Below the pieces are notes generated by a model. That model did no database searches. It saw nothing but the letters and a program-made list of their open reading frames with translations, and was not told the DNA's origin. From NCBI GenBank assembly GCA_900556745.1, contig USPU01000019.1, positions 1 through 14,131 on the forward strand: DNA of 14,131 nucleotides, read 5' to 3'. The position numbers and the translations under genes are program-made. The DNA comes from an uncultured Veillonellaceae bacterium. Lineage in GTDB: Bacteria; Bacillota; Negativicutes; Veillonellales; Negativicoccaceae. Shown here piece by piece: positions 1-7,248 of the stretch (within the stretch, counting starts at the first letter, position 1; the number at the start of each line of letters is the position of its first letter).

Positions 1-1124
1 AGGGTATTGCGCGCGCGAAGACGAAAAATCCGGTATTTTTGCTGGATGAAATTGACAAGCTCGGTAACGATTTTCGCGGTGATCCCGCCTCGGCTTTACT
101 GGAGGCACTCGACCCGCAGCAAAACGGCACGTTTAGCGATCATTTCATCGAATTGCCGTTCGATTTTTCCAATGTCTTTTTCATTACCACGGCCAACACG
201 ACCAATTCGATTCCGGAGCCGCTGTTGGATCGCATGGAAGTGATTACGCTTTCGGGCTACACCGAAGAAGAAAAAGTGGAAATCGCCAAACGTTACCTTT
301 TGCCGCGGCAAATCAAGGAAAACGGCCTGGCGAAAAGTGATGTGCGTCTCAGTCAGGCGGTGCTGCGCCGCTTAATTCGCGATTACACGCGTGAAGCGGG
401 CGTGCGTCGTCTGGAACAGGTGATCGGCAGCGTTTGCCGCAAATTGGCGAAACGCAAAGTGATGCGGGAAGAAGCGCTCACCGTCACCGTCAAAAATCTC
501 GAAACCTTGTTGGGACCGGCGCGGTACCTGACTCCGCCGCAAGATCGTCGCGACGAAGTGGGACGCGTGACGGGACTCGCCTGGACGCAGGTCGGCGGGG
601 AAGTTTTGAACACGGAAGTGACGGCGTTTAGCGGGTCTGGTAAAATGATCTTGACAGGCCAGCTCGGCGACGTGATGAAAGAATCCGCGCAGGCGGCGTA
701 CACCTATGTGCGCAGTCGGGCGGAAGAGTTGCATCTGGCAGCTGATTTTTATCGCACGATCGATATTCACATCCATTTACCCGAAGGCGCGATCCCGAAA
801 GACGGACCGTCGGCGGGCATCACGATGGCGACCGCTATCGCTTCGGCCGTGACGAAATGTCCGGTACGAGCCGATACCGCGATGACGGGTGAAATCACCT
901 TGCGCGGACAGGTGCTTGCCGTCGGCGGCATCAAAGAAAAGGTGCTGGCGGCGCATCGGGCCGGTATTCGCCGGATTCTTTTACCGAAAGAAAACCGCCG
1001 CGATCTGGCGGATATTCCGCAGAGCGTGCGTGACGATTTGGTTTTCCATTTCGTTTCCCATATGGATGAAGTGCTGCAGCAGGCTATGTCTGAACCGGTA
1101 AAACAGAAACGGGGTGAGGCGTAA
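1..1124 (+). CDS. lon: ATP-dependent Lon protease, C-terminal part (5' end outside window)
   Basis: This is the C-terminal part of the ATP-dependent serine protease Lon, a cytosolic hexamer that unfolds and degrades damaged and regulatory proteins. The frame is open from base 3, so the N-domain and Walker A lie upstream of the window. Visible in order are the Walker B segment VFLLDEID (about 33-56), the sensor-1 Asn in TTAN (195-197), the likely arginine finger in LLDRME (231-233), the helical AAA+ lid, and the protease domain. The catalytic Ser is in PKDGPSAG (codon 810-812) and the catalytic Lys is the second Lys of GGIKEK (codon 939-941). They are 43 residues apart, as in the E. coli Ser679/Lys722 dyad. 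The C-terminus has normal length and ends 2 bases before engB, the lon-engB order known from Bacillus. Family and activity are secure; only the upstream start is unseen. Confidence 0.97.
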   Translation, partial: GIARAKTKNPVFLLDEIDKLGNDFRGDPASALLEALDPQQNGTFSDHFIELPFDFSNVFFITTANTTNSIPEPLLDRMEVITLSGYTEEEKVEIAKRYLLPRQIKENGLAKSDVRLSQAVLRRLIRDYTREAGVRRLEQVIGSVCRKLAKRKVMREEALTVTVKNLETLLGPARYLTPPQDRRDEVGRVTGLAWTQVGGEVLNTEVTAFSGSGKMILTGQLGDVMKESAQAAYTYVRSRAEELHLAADFYRTIDIHIHLPEGAIPKDGPSAGITMATAIASAVTKCPVRADTAMTGEITLRGQVLAVGGIKEKVLAAHRAGIRRILLPKENRRDLADIPQSVRDDLVFHFVSHMDEVLQQAMSEPVKQKRGEA

Positions 1125-1126
1125 CG

Positions 1127-1789
1127 ATGGCAGAGGAATCATTTCGTATTGTAGAATCATCCTACTTGTTATCCGCGGTGAAATTATCGCAATGCAAGAA
1201 AGATGATTTGAAAGAGATCGCCTTTATCGGCCGATCCAATGTCGGAAAATCATCACTCATTAACTCGTTGTGCAATCACCGGGGACTGGCGATGGTCAGT
1301 CGCGAACCCGGTAAAACGCGCACGATTAATTATTTTTCCATTCGCTCGAAACAAGCTGTCGACGGCGCGGGCGATGCAGGCGAAAGTGAACAGAATTGGT
1401 ACCTCGTAGACTTGCCGGGGTACGGATTTGCGAAGACCGGTCACGAGAATCGTGATGCGTGGTCGGGTTTTATTGCCGACTATGCGGCGAACTCGCGACA
1501 CTTGGCATTGATGTGTCTGTTGATCGATCTGCGGCATCCGCAGTTGCCGATTGATAAAAAAGCGTACCAGTGGCTGCGCGGTTTGGGCATGCCTTTGCAA
1601 GTCATCGGCACGAAGGCGGATAAGCTCGGGCAAAGTGACCGCCAGAAAAACATTCGGACGATCGCGCATGAATATCCTGGCGATTATCCGCCGCTGATGT
1701 ATTCATCGAAAAATCATTTGAATCGTCAGGCTTTATTGCAGGTGATTCAAAGCTTTGTAGTCGATCCGCAGGAGGAACCGCATGCGTAA
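1127..1789 (+). CDS. engB: Ribosome biogenesis GTP-binding protein EngB (YsxC/YihA)
   Basis: EngB is a small essential TRAFAC GTPase needed for late assembly of the 50S ribosomal subunit. The 220-residue product shows G1 GRSNVGKS (35-42), the switch-I Thr in [10 protein letters not shown] (61-70), G3 DLPGYG (95-100), G4 TKADK (162-166) and a G5-like SSK (193-195). All are in the expected order and spacing except between switch I and G3. There, residues about 73-89 form a hydrophilic Gly/Ala/Asp/Glu-rich stretch, whereas B. subtilis YsxC has only a short turn. The ATG at 1127 is 2 bases after the lon stop, and the purine-rich GGGGTGAGG at the end of lon can serve as its ribosome binding site, so the two genes are co-transcribed. 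Its stop codon lies inside the start of the next gene. Confidence 0.96.
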   Translation: MAEESFRIVESSYLLSAVKLSQCKKDDLKEIAFIGRSNVGKSSLINSLCNHRGLAMVSREPGKTRTINYFSIRSKQAVDGAGDAGESEQNWYLVDLPGYGFAKTGHENRDAWSGFIADYAANSRHLALMCLLIDLRHPQLPIDKKAYQWLRGLGMPLQVIGTKADKLGQSDRQKNIRTIAHEYPGDYPPLMYSSKNHLNRQALLQVIQSFVVDPQEEPHA

Positions 1790-2255
1790 AAAAGTCGCCG
1801 CGCTGTTGCTCGGCATCGGTATCGGCATGATGCCGTGGACAACGTTTGCGTATAATCACTACGCGCCGAACTCGTTTGATGAAGTGGAACGCTACACCGA
1901 AGGCTATCAGGCGGCGGCGACGCTGATTGAAGAAGGAGCCGCTCCCGGTTACGACGCGACGTTGCTCGAGCGTCCGCATTTGACGCGCTTTGAATTGGCG
2001 CGCGCCGTGGCGGCGATGCTGCGTGACGGTCATTTGACTCCGACGCAACGGGATGCATTGGCGCCGACGCAAAAAGAATACGCCCGTGAACTCAATGCGT
2101 TAGGCGTCGGGACCGAGTCAAAACCGCGTGGTAACATTGAAATCAGCGGCGATTTACGTTTGCGCCACACCGAAGGAACGGAATCCGAAAATGATGCGCG
2201 GGTACGCATTGGCGCCGTCTATACGACGAACTCAAAAGTAACAACGGCTGAATAA
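1782..2255 (+). CDS. Secreted SLH/porin-like outer-membrane protein, apparently truncated
   Basis: The 157-residue product starts with a clear signal peptide: basic MRKK, a hydrophobic run, then a likely cleavage after TTFA (about residue 23). Residues about 25-85 resemble a degenerate SLH segment, ending in LLERPHLTRFELARAVAAML, which matches the F-x-P...TR.E.A core of SLH repeats. After a short linker comes GNIEISGDLRLRH, typical of the first barrel strand of the SLH-porins (OmpM type) of Negativicutes. The frame then ends after only about two strands' worth of sequence, whereas such porins normally run to several hundred residues. It is therefore probably a 3'-truncated remnant, though a genuine short periplasmic protein is possible. 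The ATG overlaps the engB stop by 8 bases and is preceded by AGGAGG at about 1771-1776, so translation is coupled to engB. A terminator follows at once. Family assignment is by motif reading only. Confidence 0.75.
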   Translation: MRKKVAALLLGIGIGMMPWTTFAYNHYAPNSFDEVERYTEGYQAAATLIEEGAAPGYDATLLERPHLTRFELARAVAAMLRDGHLTPTQRDALAPTQKEYARELNALGVGTESKPRGNIEISGDLRLRHTEGTESENDARVRIGAVYTTNSKVTTAE

Positions 2256-2271
2256 TGGATTTTCGGACAAT

Positions 2272-2301
2272 AAAAAAAACGGCTCGGATGAGCCGTTTTT
2301 T
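2272..2301. terminator. Bidirectional intrinsic terminator
   Basis: A 6-bp GC-rich stem, CGGCTC paired with GAGCCG around the loop GGAT (2280-2295), is flanked by eight A residues on the left and six T residues on the right. It can end transcription of lon-engB-porin on the plus strand and of the minus-strand membrane-protein gene, whose stop codon is at 2304-2306. Confidence 0.9.
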
Positions 2302-2303
2302 GT

Positions 2304-3239
2304 TTACCAAAGTTTCCATGAAGTCGGCACGTACAGCAAGTCGGTAATGCCGTGCGGCGCCGGTTGCACCAGGAAAAGGCACAACACCGCGAGAACGACA
2401 AGGCCGAGCGCAATCGGGTTGGCTTCGCCGCGTTCGCTGACCTGATAGTAGCCGAAGAGCCGAATGGCGATCGTCGCCGCCAGCGCCGTGATCAAACCGG
2501 AAAGGCTGATGATGCCGTAGACGACATTGGCCGCGACAAACGTGAGAAACACGACCGGAACAGTGACGATCGCCAGGTAGCGGGCGAGTGTCGAGACGCG
2601 TTGACGCTTGAGGTCGCGCAGCCAATCGCTCCATTCCAGACCGCAGAAACCGAGCAGGAACCAGGCGGCATAAATCACCGCATCCCAAGTGGTCTGCAAG
2701 CGTTTACGATTTTTGCCGAGCCAGAAAATGAGACCCGTGACGATCAGGATCAGGATCCCGCAAACCAAGTAATAGTACGGCGCGGGAATCACGGACAGTG
2801 CCAACAGACCGAGCAGCGCCGCAATGAAACCGAAGACGGAATATTTTACGAGCGTCATGCGTGTCGGGCGCTGATCAATCGGTAACTCCAGATAGAGCAT
2901 CGCCAGAACCTCCATCAGGAAGAAACCGACGAAGGACGCGATCGCGTAAAACGGATTGGCGACGAGCGTGAAAGCGACAAACAGCACCGGAATTAAAATT
3001 CGCCAGCTCTTAAAAATTCGTAACGTTTTGAAGCTTAAGCGTTCTCCCTGCGTATGAATGGTCAACTGCATAAACGCGAGGAAGGTCAGCATCATGCTGA
3101 TCGTTTGCACCGGCGTAGCGCCTAAATACAGGAAACAGCAAAGCACCAAAGCCGACAGGTTGGCGCCGGTGAAACGCGCGAGTAACGCGCAAAAAAAGCC
3201 GATGTTTAAATACGGCAGCGTGGCGAACAAGAAATCCAT
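2304..3239 (-). CDS. Polytopic inner-membrane protein of unknown function
   Basis: I do not recognise this 311-residue protein with certainty. It is strongly hydrophobic with about nine or ten membrane-spanning stretches, for example around residues 4-22, 27-45, 80-100, 100-118, 133-152, 155-174, 186-203, 220-240, 243-262 and 277-292. Basic loops between them (KSWR, GKNRKRLQ, RDLKRQR) fit cytoplasmic sides. The first two segments, with small residues followed by LYLGATPVQTISMML, distantly recall the TSUP (TauE/SafE) permease pattern, but the diagnostic glycine cluster is not clear, so that is only a suggestion. The start is well supported: on the minus strand AAAGGAG lies 5 bases before the ATG, and a near-consensus promoter stands upstream. 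It is transcribed alone, convergent with the lon unit and divergent from the flavodoxin unit. Confidence 0.85.
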   Translation of the reverse strand: MDFLFATLPYLNIGFFCALLARFTGANLSALVLCCFLYLGATPVQTISMMLTFLAFMQLTIHTQGERLSFKTLRIFKSWRILIPVLFVAFTLVANPFYAIASFVGFFLMEVLAMLYLELPIDQRPTRMTLVKYSVFGFIAALLGLLALSVIPAPYYYLVCGILILIVTGLIFWLGKNRKRLQTTWDAVIYAAWFLLGFCGLEWSDWLRDLKRQRVSTLARYLAIVTVPVVFLTFVAANVVYGIISLSGLITALAATIAIRLFGYYQVSERGEANPIALGLVVLAVLCLFLVQPAPHGITDLLYVPTSWKLW

Positions 3240-3273
3240 AATTAACTCCTTTAACCTCTATTAATATTCTTTA

Positions 3274-3302
3274 AGTATAACGGAGTAGCCGTCGACTTTC
3301 AA
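3274..3302 (-). promoter_or_regulatory. Sigma-A-type promoter for the minus-strand membrane protein
   Basis: Read on the minus strand, TTGAAA (3297-3302) is followed after 17 bases by TATACT (3274-3279), close to the housekeeping consensus. It lies 35 bases upstream of the ATG at 3239 and is divergent from the promoter at 3339-3366. Confidence 0.75.
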
Positions 3303-3338
3303 GTAAGGACTTGCAAGTAAACGGATGGCATTAATTAT

Positions 3339-3366
3339 TTGCAGGAGCGTTCATTCTTGCTACAAT
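3339..3366 (+). promoter_or_regulatory. Sigma-A-type promoter for the flavodoxin unit
   Basis: TTGCAG (3339-3344), a 16-base spacer and TACAAT (3361-3366) form a good housekeeping promoter. The predicted transcript start near 3373 lies downstream of the possible ATG at 3325, which rules that start out in favour of the ATG at 3409. Only 36 bases separate it from the divergent promoter at 3274-3302, so a single regulator could act on both. Confidence 0.7.
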
Positions 3367-3408
3367 AAAGGCAGAGCATTTACTGACAGAGATCCTGGAG
3401 GGGATAGT

Positions 3409-3918
3409 ATGGCGCAAACAATTATGGTGACCTATACGTCGCAAACAGGCAATACCAAACAGGTAGCGGAAGCTATTGCGGATGAATTGGGCGTTTCGGC
3501 CGTACCGATGGAAGCTGCGGATCCGTCCCAAGCGGAGTGCATCGCGATAGGATTTTGGGTGCACGCCGGTAAGCCCTGTGAAGAAGCAACACGCTTTCTG
3601 GAAAGTCTTGCAGGGAAAAAAGTGTTTTTGTTCGGCACGATGGGAGCCAAACCATCGGAAGAGCATGCGATTCTGAGCGCGCGGGCGGCGCGTGACATGA
3701 TCGCGGAACGCAACTTGCTCTTGGGGCAATTTATCTGCCAGGGTAAATTGGCGGATACGATTCAAAAAGAAGTGACCACGTTGGTTCGCTTTCCGTACGG
3801 TGAGCCCGTGACATTGACGCGAGACATGATGGCGGACTCGGCGTCGCATCCGGATGCGGCGGATTTTGAGGCGGCTCGTCAAGAGGCCCGCAAGGCATTT
3901 GCCAAAGTACGCCGGTAA
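3409..3918 (+). CDS. Flavodoxin-family protein (single FMN domain)
   Basis: The 169-residue product is a single flavodoxin-like domain that should bind FMN and carry electrons in the cytoplasm. The phosphate-binding loop is TSQTGNT (residues 10-16) right after the first strand. Further family features are AIGFWVHAGKP (46-56), KKVFLFGTMGAKP (70-82) and GQFICQGKL (106-114), followed by the C-terminal SHPDAADFEAAR helix seen in a clostridial group of small flavodoxins. The start at 3409 is chosen because GGAGGGG (3397-3403) is correctly spaced before it and the mapped -10 box is downstream of the longer alternative at 3325. It precedes an iron/heme/B12-type binding protein gene by 45 bases, hinting at a role in reducing an imported metal compound. 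Some small flavodoxins act on tetrapyrroles, but the sequence alone does not show this. The physiological partner is unknown. Confidence 0.88.
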   Translation: MAQTIMVTYTSQTGNTKQVAEAIADELGVSAVPMEAADPSQAECIAIGFWVHAGKPCEEATRFLESLAGKKVFLFGTMGAKPSEEHAILSARAARDMIAERNLLLGQFICQGKLADTIQKEVTTLVRFPYGEPVTLTRDMMADSASHPDAADFEAARQEARKAFAKVRR

Positions 3919-3924
3919 GTTCCG

Positions 3925-3941
3925 CTTGTCGCCGCGACAAG
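3925..3941 (+). other. Short stem-loop between flavodoxin and binding-protein genes
   Basis: CTTGTCG and CGACAAG form a perfect 7-bp stem around a CCG loop in the 45-base gap. There is no T-tract, so it is not a classical terminator. It could stabilise or process the two-gene transcript, or be chance. Confidence 0.45.
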
Positions 3942-3963
3942 GACTCTGTAAAGCGAGGCCATA

Positions 3964-4944
3964 ATGAATCAAAAACGGAAACGAAAATGGATGATCGTCG
4001 TCGGCGTGATCGTTGTGCTGGCCGCGGCCGTATTGTTGTTGCGCGGATTCGGTGAGAAAACGCCGAAGACGGTGAAAACGACGCAGCAGCTGACATATAC
4101 GGACAGTTTGGAACGGGAAGTGACTTTTAACGCGCCTACGCAGCGCGTGATTGCGCTGGATAATATCGAAGCCAAAATTGTGGACGCGTTAGGCGTGACG
4201 CCGTTGGCGGTTACGACGCATGCGAGTTTACCGCAACGCTTGGCGGAGAAGTGGAAGGCGTTGCCGCAATTAAGCGCGCAACCGAATCCGGCGGAAATCG
4301 CCGCTCTCTCGCCGGATATCGTTGTCGGTCCGGCCGCGCATGTGTCGCCGGAGTGGATCGCTTCTCTCACGGAAGATAATGTGCCCGTGCTTTTTTGGAA
4401 AACGGAATCGTTGGCGGATATTGAAAATCGGATTTATTTCTGGGGCGCTGTTTTGGGAAGAGAACCGGCCGCGGAAAAAATTGTCCACAATATGGAAACG
4501 AGCATTGAAAAAACACGTAATGCATTCGCATCGGTGCCTCCGAAACATGTGTTGATTATTGATGTGAATGACAACGGTGTAGGCGCCTGTGACAGTCATA
4601 CGCTGATCGGAAACTTGGCGCAGCTGATTCCGATGGTCAACCTGGCCGATGAATTAGCGGATGTGCCGCGTGACAGGGAAGGCTTGATCCCGATCGAAAA
4701 CGTGATAAAGGCCAACCTGCAACCGCAAGCCGTGATCGTTCTGCGCGAACAGGATGCGGCATCGCCGGGAGCCGCGGCTTGGGAAGAGTTGGAATCGTCC
4801 GCTTATTGGCAAACATTGCCGGCGCTGGCATCCGGCAATGTAACGATGTTTACCGATGACGAGATCTCCGCTACGGTAAGCGTGCGGGCGGCGGACGCTG
4901 TCGCACTGCTTGCGAAAACTTTATACGGACCGCGCGATTCGTAA
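3964..4944 (+). CDS. Periplasmic-binding-protein-2 family protein (iron-siderophore/heme/cobalamin type)
   Basis: The 326-residue product has basic residues, then one hydrophobic segment (about 10-27), and no lipobox Cys, so it is probably anchored by an uncleaved or signal-like N-terminus and faces outward. The rest fits the FepB/BtuF-type binding protein fold (Peripla_BP_2). It opens with LTYTDSLEREVTFNAPTQRV, continues with GVTPLAV and LSPDIVVGPAAH, then a long linking helix around VLGREPAAEKIVHNMETS. The second lobe contains LIPMVNLADEL and ends with a helix near AADAVALLAKTLYG. Such proteins deliver iron chelates, heme or cobalamin to an ABC importer. No permease or ATPase gene is beside it, so the transporter must be encoded elsewhere. 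It is probably co-transcribed with the flavodoxin gene and ends at a strong terminator. The upstream ribosome binding site (GCGAGG) is weak. The substrate cannot be read from the sequence. Confidence 0.88.
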   Translation: MNQKRKRKWMIVVGVIVVLAAAVLLLRGFGEKTPKTVKTTQQLTYTDSLEREVTFNAPTQRVIALDNIEAKIVDALGVTPLAVTTHASLPQRLAEKWKALPQLSAQPNPAEIAALSPDIVVGPAAHVSPEWIASLTEDNVPVLFWKTESLADIENRIYFWGAVLGREPAAEKIVHNMETSIEKTRNAFASVPPKHVLIIDVNDNGVGACDSHTLIGNLAQLIPMVNLADELADVPRDREGLIPIENVIKANLQPQAVIVLREQDAASPGAAAWEELESSAYWQTLPALASGNVTMFTDDEISATVSVRAADAVALLAKTLYGPRDS

Positions 4945-4960
4945 CGAACACGCTGATCAA

Positions 4961-4986
4961 AGAGAGGCGATCGCCTCTCTTTTTTT
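4961..4986 (+). terminator. Intrinsic terminator after the binding-protein gene
   Basis: AGAGAGGC and GCCTCTCT form an 8-bp stem around GATC, within a perfect 20-base palindrome (4961-4980), followed by a run of T residues (4980-4986). It lies 17 bases after the stop codon. Confidence 0.92.
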
Positions 4987-5021
4987 GTATCGTCGTTTCG
5001 TGAAGGTAACGCAAACCACTG

Positions 5022-5030
5022 TGTTATAAT
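5022..5030 (+). promoter_or_regulatory. Extended -10 promoter for the DUF1538/PII unit
   Basis: TGTTATAAT is a perfect -10 hexamer (TATAAT, 5025-5030) with the extended TGn element. No good -35 box is present at the right distance (TGAAGG is the best), which fits an extended -10 promoter. Transcription would start near 5037, about 30 bases before the ATG at 5067. Confidence 0.65.
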
Positions 5031-5066
5031 AACTTTATCTGAATCAGAAAAGTTTGGGGGGAGTCA

Positions 5067-6554
5067 ATGGGAATATTCGGTGAAAAGTTAAAAGAAGTGA
5101 GTCAGTCAGTGTTGCCGATTGTAATATTGATTTTTTTGCTCCATGTTTTTTTGGCGCCGCTGTCGTTTGATATTTTGCTGCGTTGCGTGGTAGGTACGGC
5201 GCTGATTATCTTGGGATTGACCGTGTTTCACGTCGGCGTGGAAATCGGCGTCAGTCCGATCGGGATGCATTTAGGTCATGCCGTAACGAAGTACGGCAAA
5301 ATGATTATGGTCGTCATGAGCGGTCTTGTCCTCGGCTTTGCCATATCGATGGCGGAGCCGGATCTGCGAATTTACGGACAGCAGGTAGAATTATTTACAT
5401 CGGGGGACATGACGGAAAAGATGCTGGTGTACGCGGTGTCGGCGGGAATTGCCGTTACGCTGGCATTCGGATTATGGAGGATCGTCCGCTCCCTGGCGCT
5501 GAAACATGTGTTTTTCCTGTTTTACGCAATGATTGGTCTGCTTTGCCTTTTGGTGCCGCGTGAATTTATTGCGCTTTCGTTTGACGCCTCCGGCACCACG
5601 ACAGGGGCAATGACGGTACCTTTTTTCCTAGCATTGGCCGCCGGCGTTTCCGGTTTTAAGTCGTCGGACTCGGTGGCCGCCGAAGAAGACAGCTTCGGCT
5701 TGGTCGGGATCGCCTCCGCGGGCGCGATCCTGGGCGTGCTGCTGATGGCGGTTGTCACCGCGCAGCAACCGCTCGGGGCGAGTGTGACAGTGCCGGATCA
5801 GGCGGCGTTGGAACCGTTTTGGCAAAGTCTCGCTTATTTGGTTCCGCATATGTTTTGGGAAGTCTTTTTAAGTATTTTACCGGTTACACTGCTTTTTTAC
5901 TTAGCGCATTTTTTTATAGAAAAAGTGCAGGGCGCGGAATTTTTCCGAATTAACGCGGGTGTCGTCTATACCTACCTCGGTCTCGTGATTTTTATGACCG
6001 GCGTCAATTTCGGTTTTAACCGAGCGGGCTATGAGTTGGGGATGGAGATCGCCCGACTGGAAGGATCGGTTGTTTTGGTGCTCGTCGGTTTGGTCATCGG
6101 TCTCGTTGTTATTTTGGCGGAACCGGCCGTGTTTCCGCTCGTCAACCAGATCGAGGATATCACCAGCGGCTATGTACCGCGCAAGTTGGTCTTAATCGCG
6201 TTATCACTCGCGGTTGGCAGCGCGGTGGCATTCTCGATGCTGCGCATTGTGTTGCCGGGGCTGGAATTGTGGCATATGCTGCTGCCCGGATATTTGATCG
6301 CGATTGCGTTATCGTACTTCGTGCCGAACCTCTTTGTCGGCATGGCGTTTGATTCGGGCGGTGTCGCGTCCGGCCCGATGGCGGCTACATTCGTATTGAG
6401 TTTTGCCAGCGGCGCGGCGCGACACTTTCCGGGCGCGGATGTGTTTTTGGACGGATTCGGTGTCGTGGCGTTGATTGCGATGATGCCGATAGTCGCCTTG
6501 CAACTTCTGGGCATGGTCTTTCAATGGAAACAGAAACGGGGGAACGAGGCATGA
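5067..6554 (+). CDS. DUF1538 family membrane protein, two tandem repeats
   Basis: The 495-residue polytopic inner-membrane protein matches my knowledge of the DUF1538 family and is built from two similar halves. The duplication can be read directly. LIILGLTVFHVGVEIG (46-61) matches YLGLVIFMTGVNFGF (303-317). MAEPDLRIYGQQVELFTSG (95-113) matches LAEPAVFPLVNQIEDITSG (350-368). FDASGTTTGAMTVPFFLAL (172-190) matches FDSGGVASGPMAATFVLSF (428-446). The FD(A/S)(S/G)G motifs inside the membrane look like a paired ion- or substrate-binding site. Function is not established; an inverted- or tandem-repeat transporter is my inference. The GGGGGGAG at 5056-5063 supports the ATG at 5067. The stop overlaps the start of the PII-like gene (ATGA at 6551-6554), so the two are translationally coupled and probably work together. 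Confidence 0.88.
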   Translation: MGIFGEKLKEVSQSVLPIVILIFLLHVFLAPLSFDILLRCVVGTALIILGLTVFHVGVEIGVSPIGMHLGHAVTKYGKMIMVVMSGLVLGFAISMAEPDLRIYGQQVELFTSGDMTEKMLVYAVSAGIAVTLAFGLWRIVRSLALKHVFFLFYAMIGLLCLLVPREFIALSFDASGTTTGAMTVPFFLALAAGVSGFKSSDSVAAEEDSFGLVGIASAGAILGVLLMAVVTAQQPLGASVTVPDQAALEPFWQSLAYLVPHMFWEVFLSILPVTLLFYLAHFFIEKVQGAEFFRINAGVVYTYLGLVIFMTGVNFGFNRAGYELGMEIARLEGSVVLVLVGLVIGLVVILAEPAVFPLVNQIEDITSGYVPRKLVLIALSLAVGSAVAFSMLRIVLPGLELWHMLLPGYLIAIALSYFVPNLFVGMAFDSGGVASGPMAATFVLSFASGAARHFPGADVFLDGFGVVALIAMMPIVALQLLGMVFQWKQKRGNEA

Positions 6555-7210
6555 GGGAAAGCTGCTATTGGATAATGGTCTTTGTGTTGAATCACGGCGA
6601 GGGCGCGGATCTGAGCGCGGCGTTTCATCATGAACACGTCAGCGGCGTCACCGTGATGCCGGCCAAAGGCACGATCTCGAACTCCTTTTTAGCCAAACTG
6701 GGAGTACGGGAAATTCGCAAAGACTTGGTATTCGCCATTGAAGAACGCAAGCGGGCGCGTGTGCTTTTGCCGCAAATGGTTGAACGTTTCAAACTGGGGA
6801 AGAAAAATCGCGGGATCGCCTACGCGCTTCCTATTACCGGTATCTACGGATCGCATACGCTGAACGAATGCAAAATCGAAAAGAAGGAAGGGGAAGACAT
6901 TATGTGGCAGGTCATTTATACGGTCGTTGAGAAAGGGTTAGCCAACACCGTCGTTGAAGCGGCAGGATCCGCCGGGGCGCGCGGCGGCACGATTCTGCGC
7001 GGTCGCGGTTCGGCGTCGCGCAATACCACGATGATTTTCGACTTCCCGATTGAACCGGAAAAAGAAGTCGTCATGGTTTTAGCGCCGCAAGAGAAAGTGC
7101 AAAATATTGTCGATGCTATTTCCAACAAATTACACATCGATGAGCCGGGGCATGGAATTATTTTTGTGCAGGATGTGGCGGCCGCTTACGGCCTGGTCGA
7201 GCAAAAATAA
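6551..7210 (+). CDS. Fused double PII-like regulatory protein, partner of DUF1538
   Basis: The 219-residue protein carries two PII/GlnB-like domains in tandem. The C-terminal half (about 118-219) is the clearer one: WQVIYTVVEKGLANTVVEAA as the first strand and helix, GARGGTILRGRG (142-153) at the T-loop position, a second strand and helix, then EPGHGIIFVQDV (198-209) in place of the nucleotide-binding B-loop. The N-terminal half (about 5-100) is more diverged but has the same order, ending in KNRGIAYALPITGIYG (85-100). No Tyr occupies the T-loop region 142-153, so uridylylation of the GlnB kind is unlikely. The start at 6551 is chosen because it overlaps the DUF1538 stop by ATGA with purine-rich sequence just upstream; an in-frame ATG at 6524 lies inside the upstream gene. 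By analogy with amtB-glnK, it may gate or sense the state of the DUF1538 protein. The ligand is unknown. Confidence 0.87.
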   Translation: MRESCYWIMVFVLNHGEGADLSAAFHHEHVSGVTVMPAKGTISNSFLAKLGVREIRKDLVFAIEERKRARVLLPQMVERFKLGKKNRGIAYALPITGIYGSHTLNECKIEKKEGEDIMWQVIYTVVEKGLANTVVEAAGSAGARGGTILRGRGSASRNTTMIFDFPIEPEKEVVMVLAPQEKVQNIVDAISNKLHIDEPGHGIIFVQDVAAAYGLVEQK

Positions 7211-7213
7211 AAC

Positions 7214-7242
7214 TTGACTTGCCGGTATCGATTCTATATAAT
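7214..7242 (+). promoter_or_regulatory. Strong sigma-A-type promoter of rplU-prp-rpmA
   Basis: TTGACT (7214-7219), a 17-base spacer and TATAAT (7237-7242) are nearly consensus. The promoter starts 4 bases after the stop codon of the PII-like gene, with no terminator between, so some read-through from upstream is possible. The expected transcript start is near 7249. Confidence 0.85.
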
Positions 7243-7248
7243 TGAAAA

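Noticed and set aside
2143..2688. A 181-residue minus-strand frame overlapping the porin fragment and the membrane protein gene
   Set aside because: It crosses a bidirectional terminator and overlaps two better supported genes in other frames.
3331..3972. A 213-residue open frame on the minus strand opposite the flavodoxin gene
   Set aside because: It is antisense to a clear flavodoxin coding sequence and shows no protein features of its own.
4961..4980. Perfect 20-base palindrome containing GCGATCGC as an operator or HIP1-like site
   Set aside because: It is directly followed by a T-tract 17 bases after a stop codon, so it is an ordinary terminator stem, and it occurs once here.
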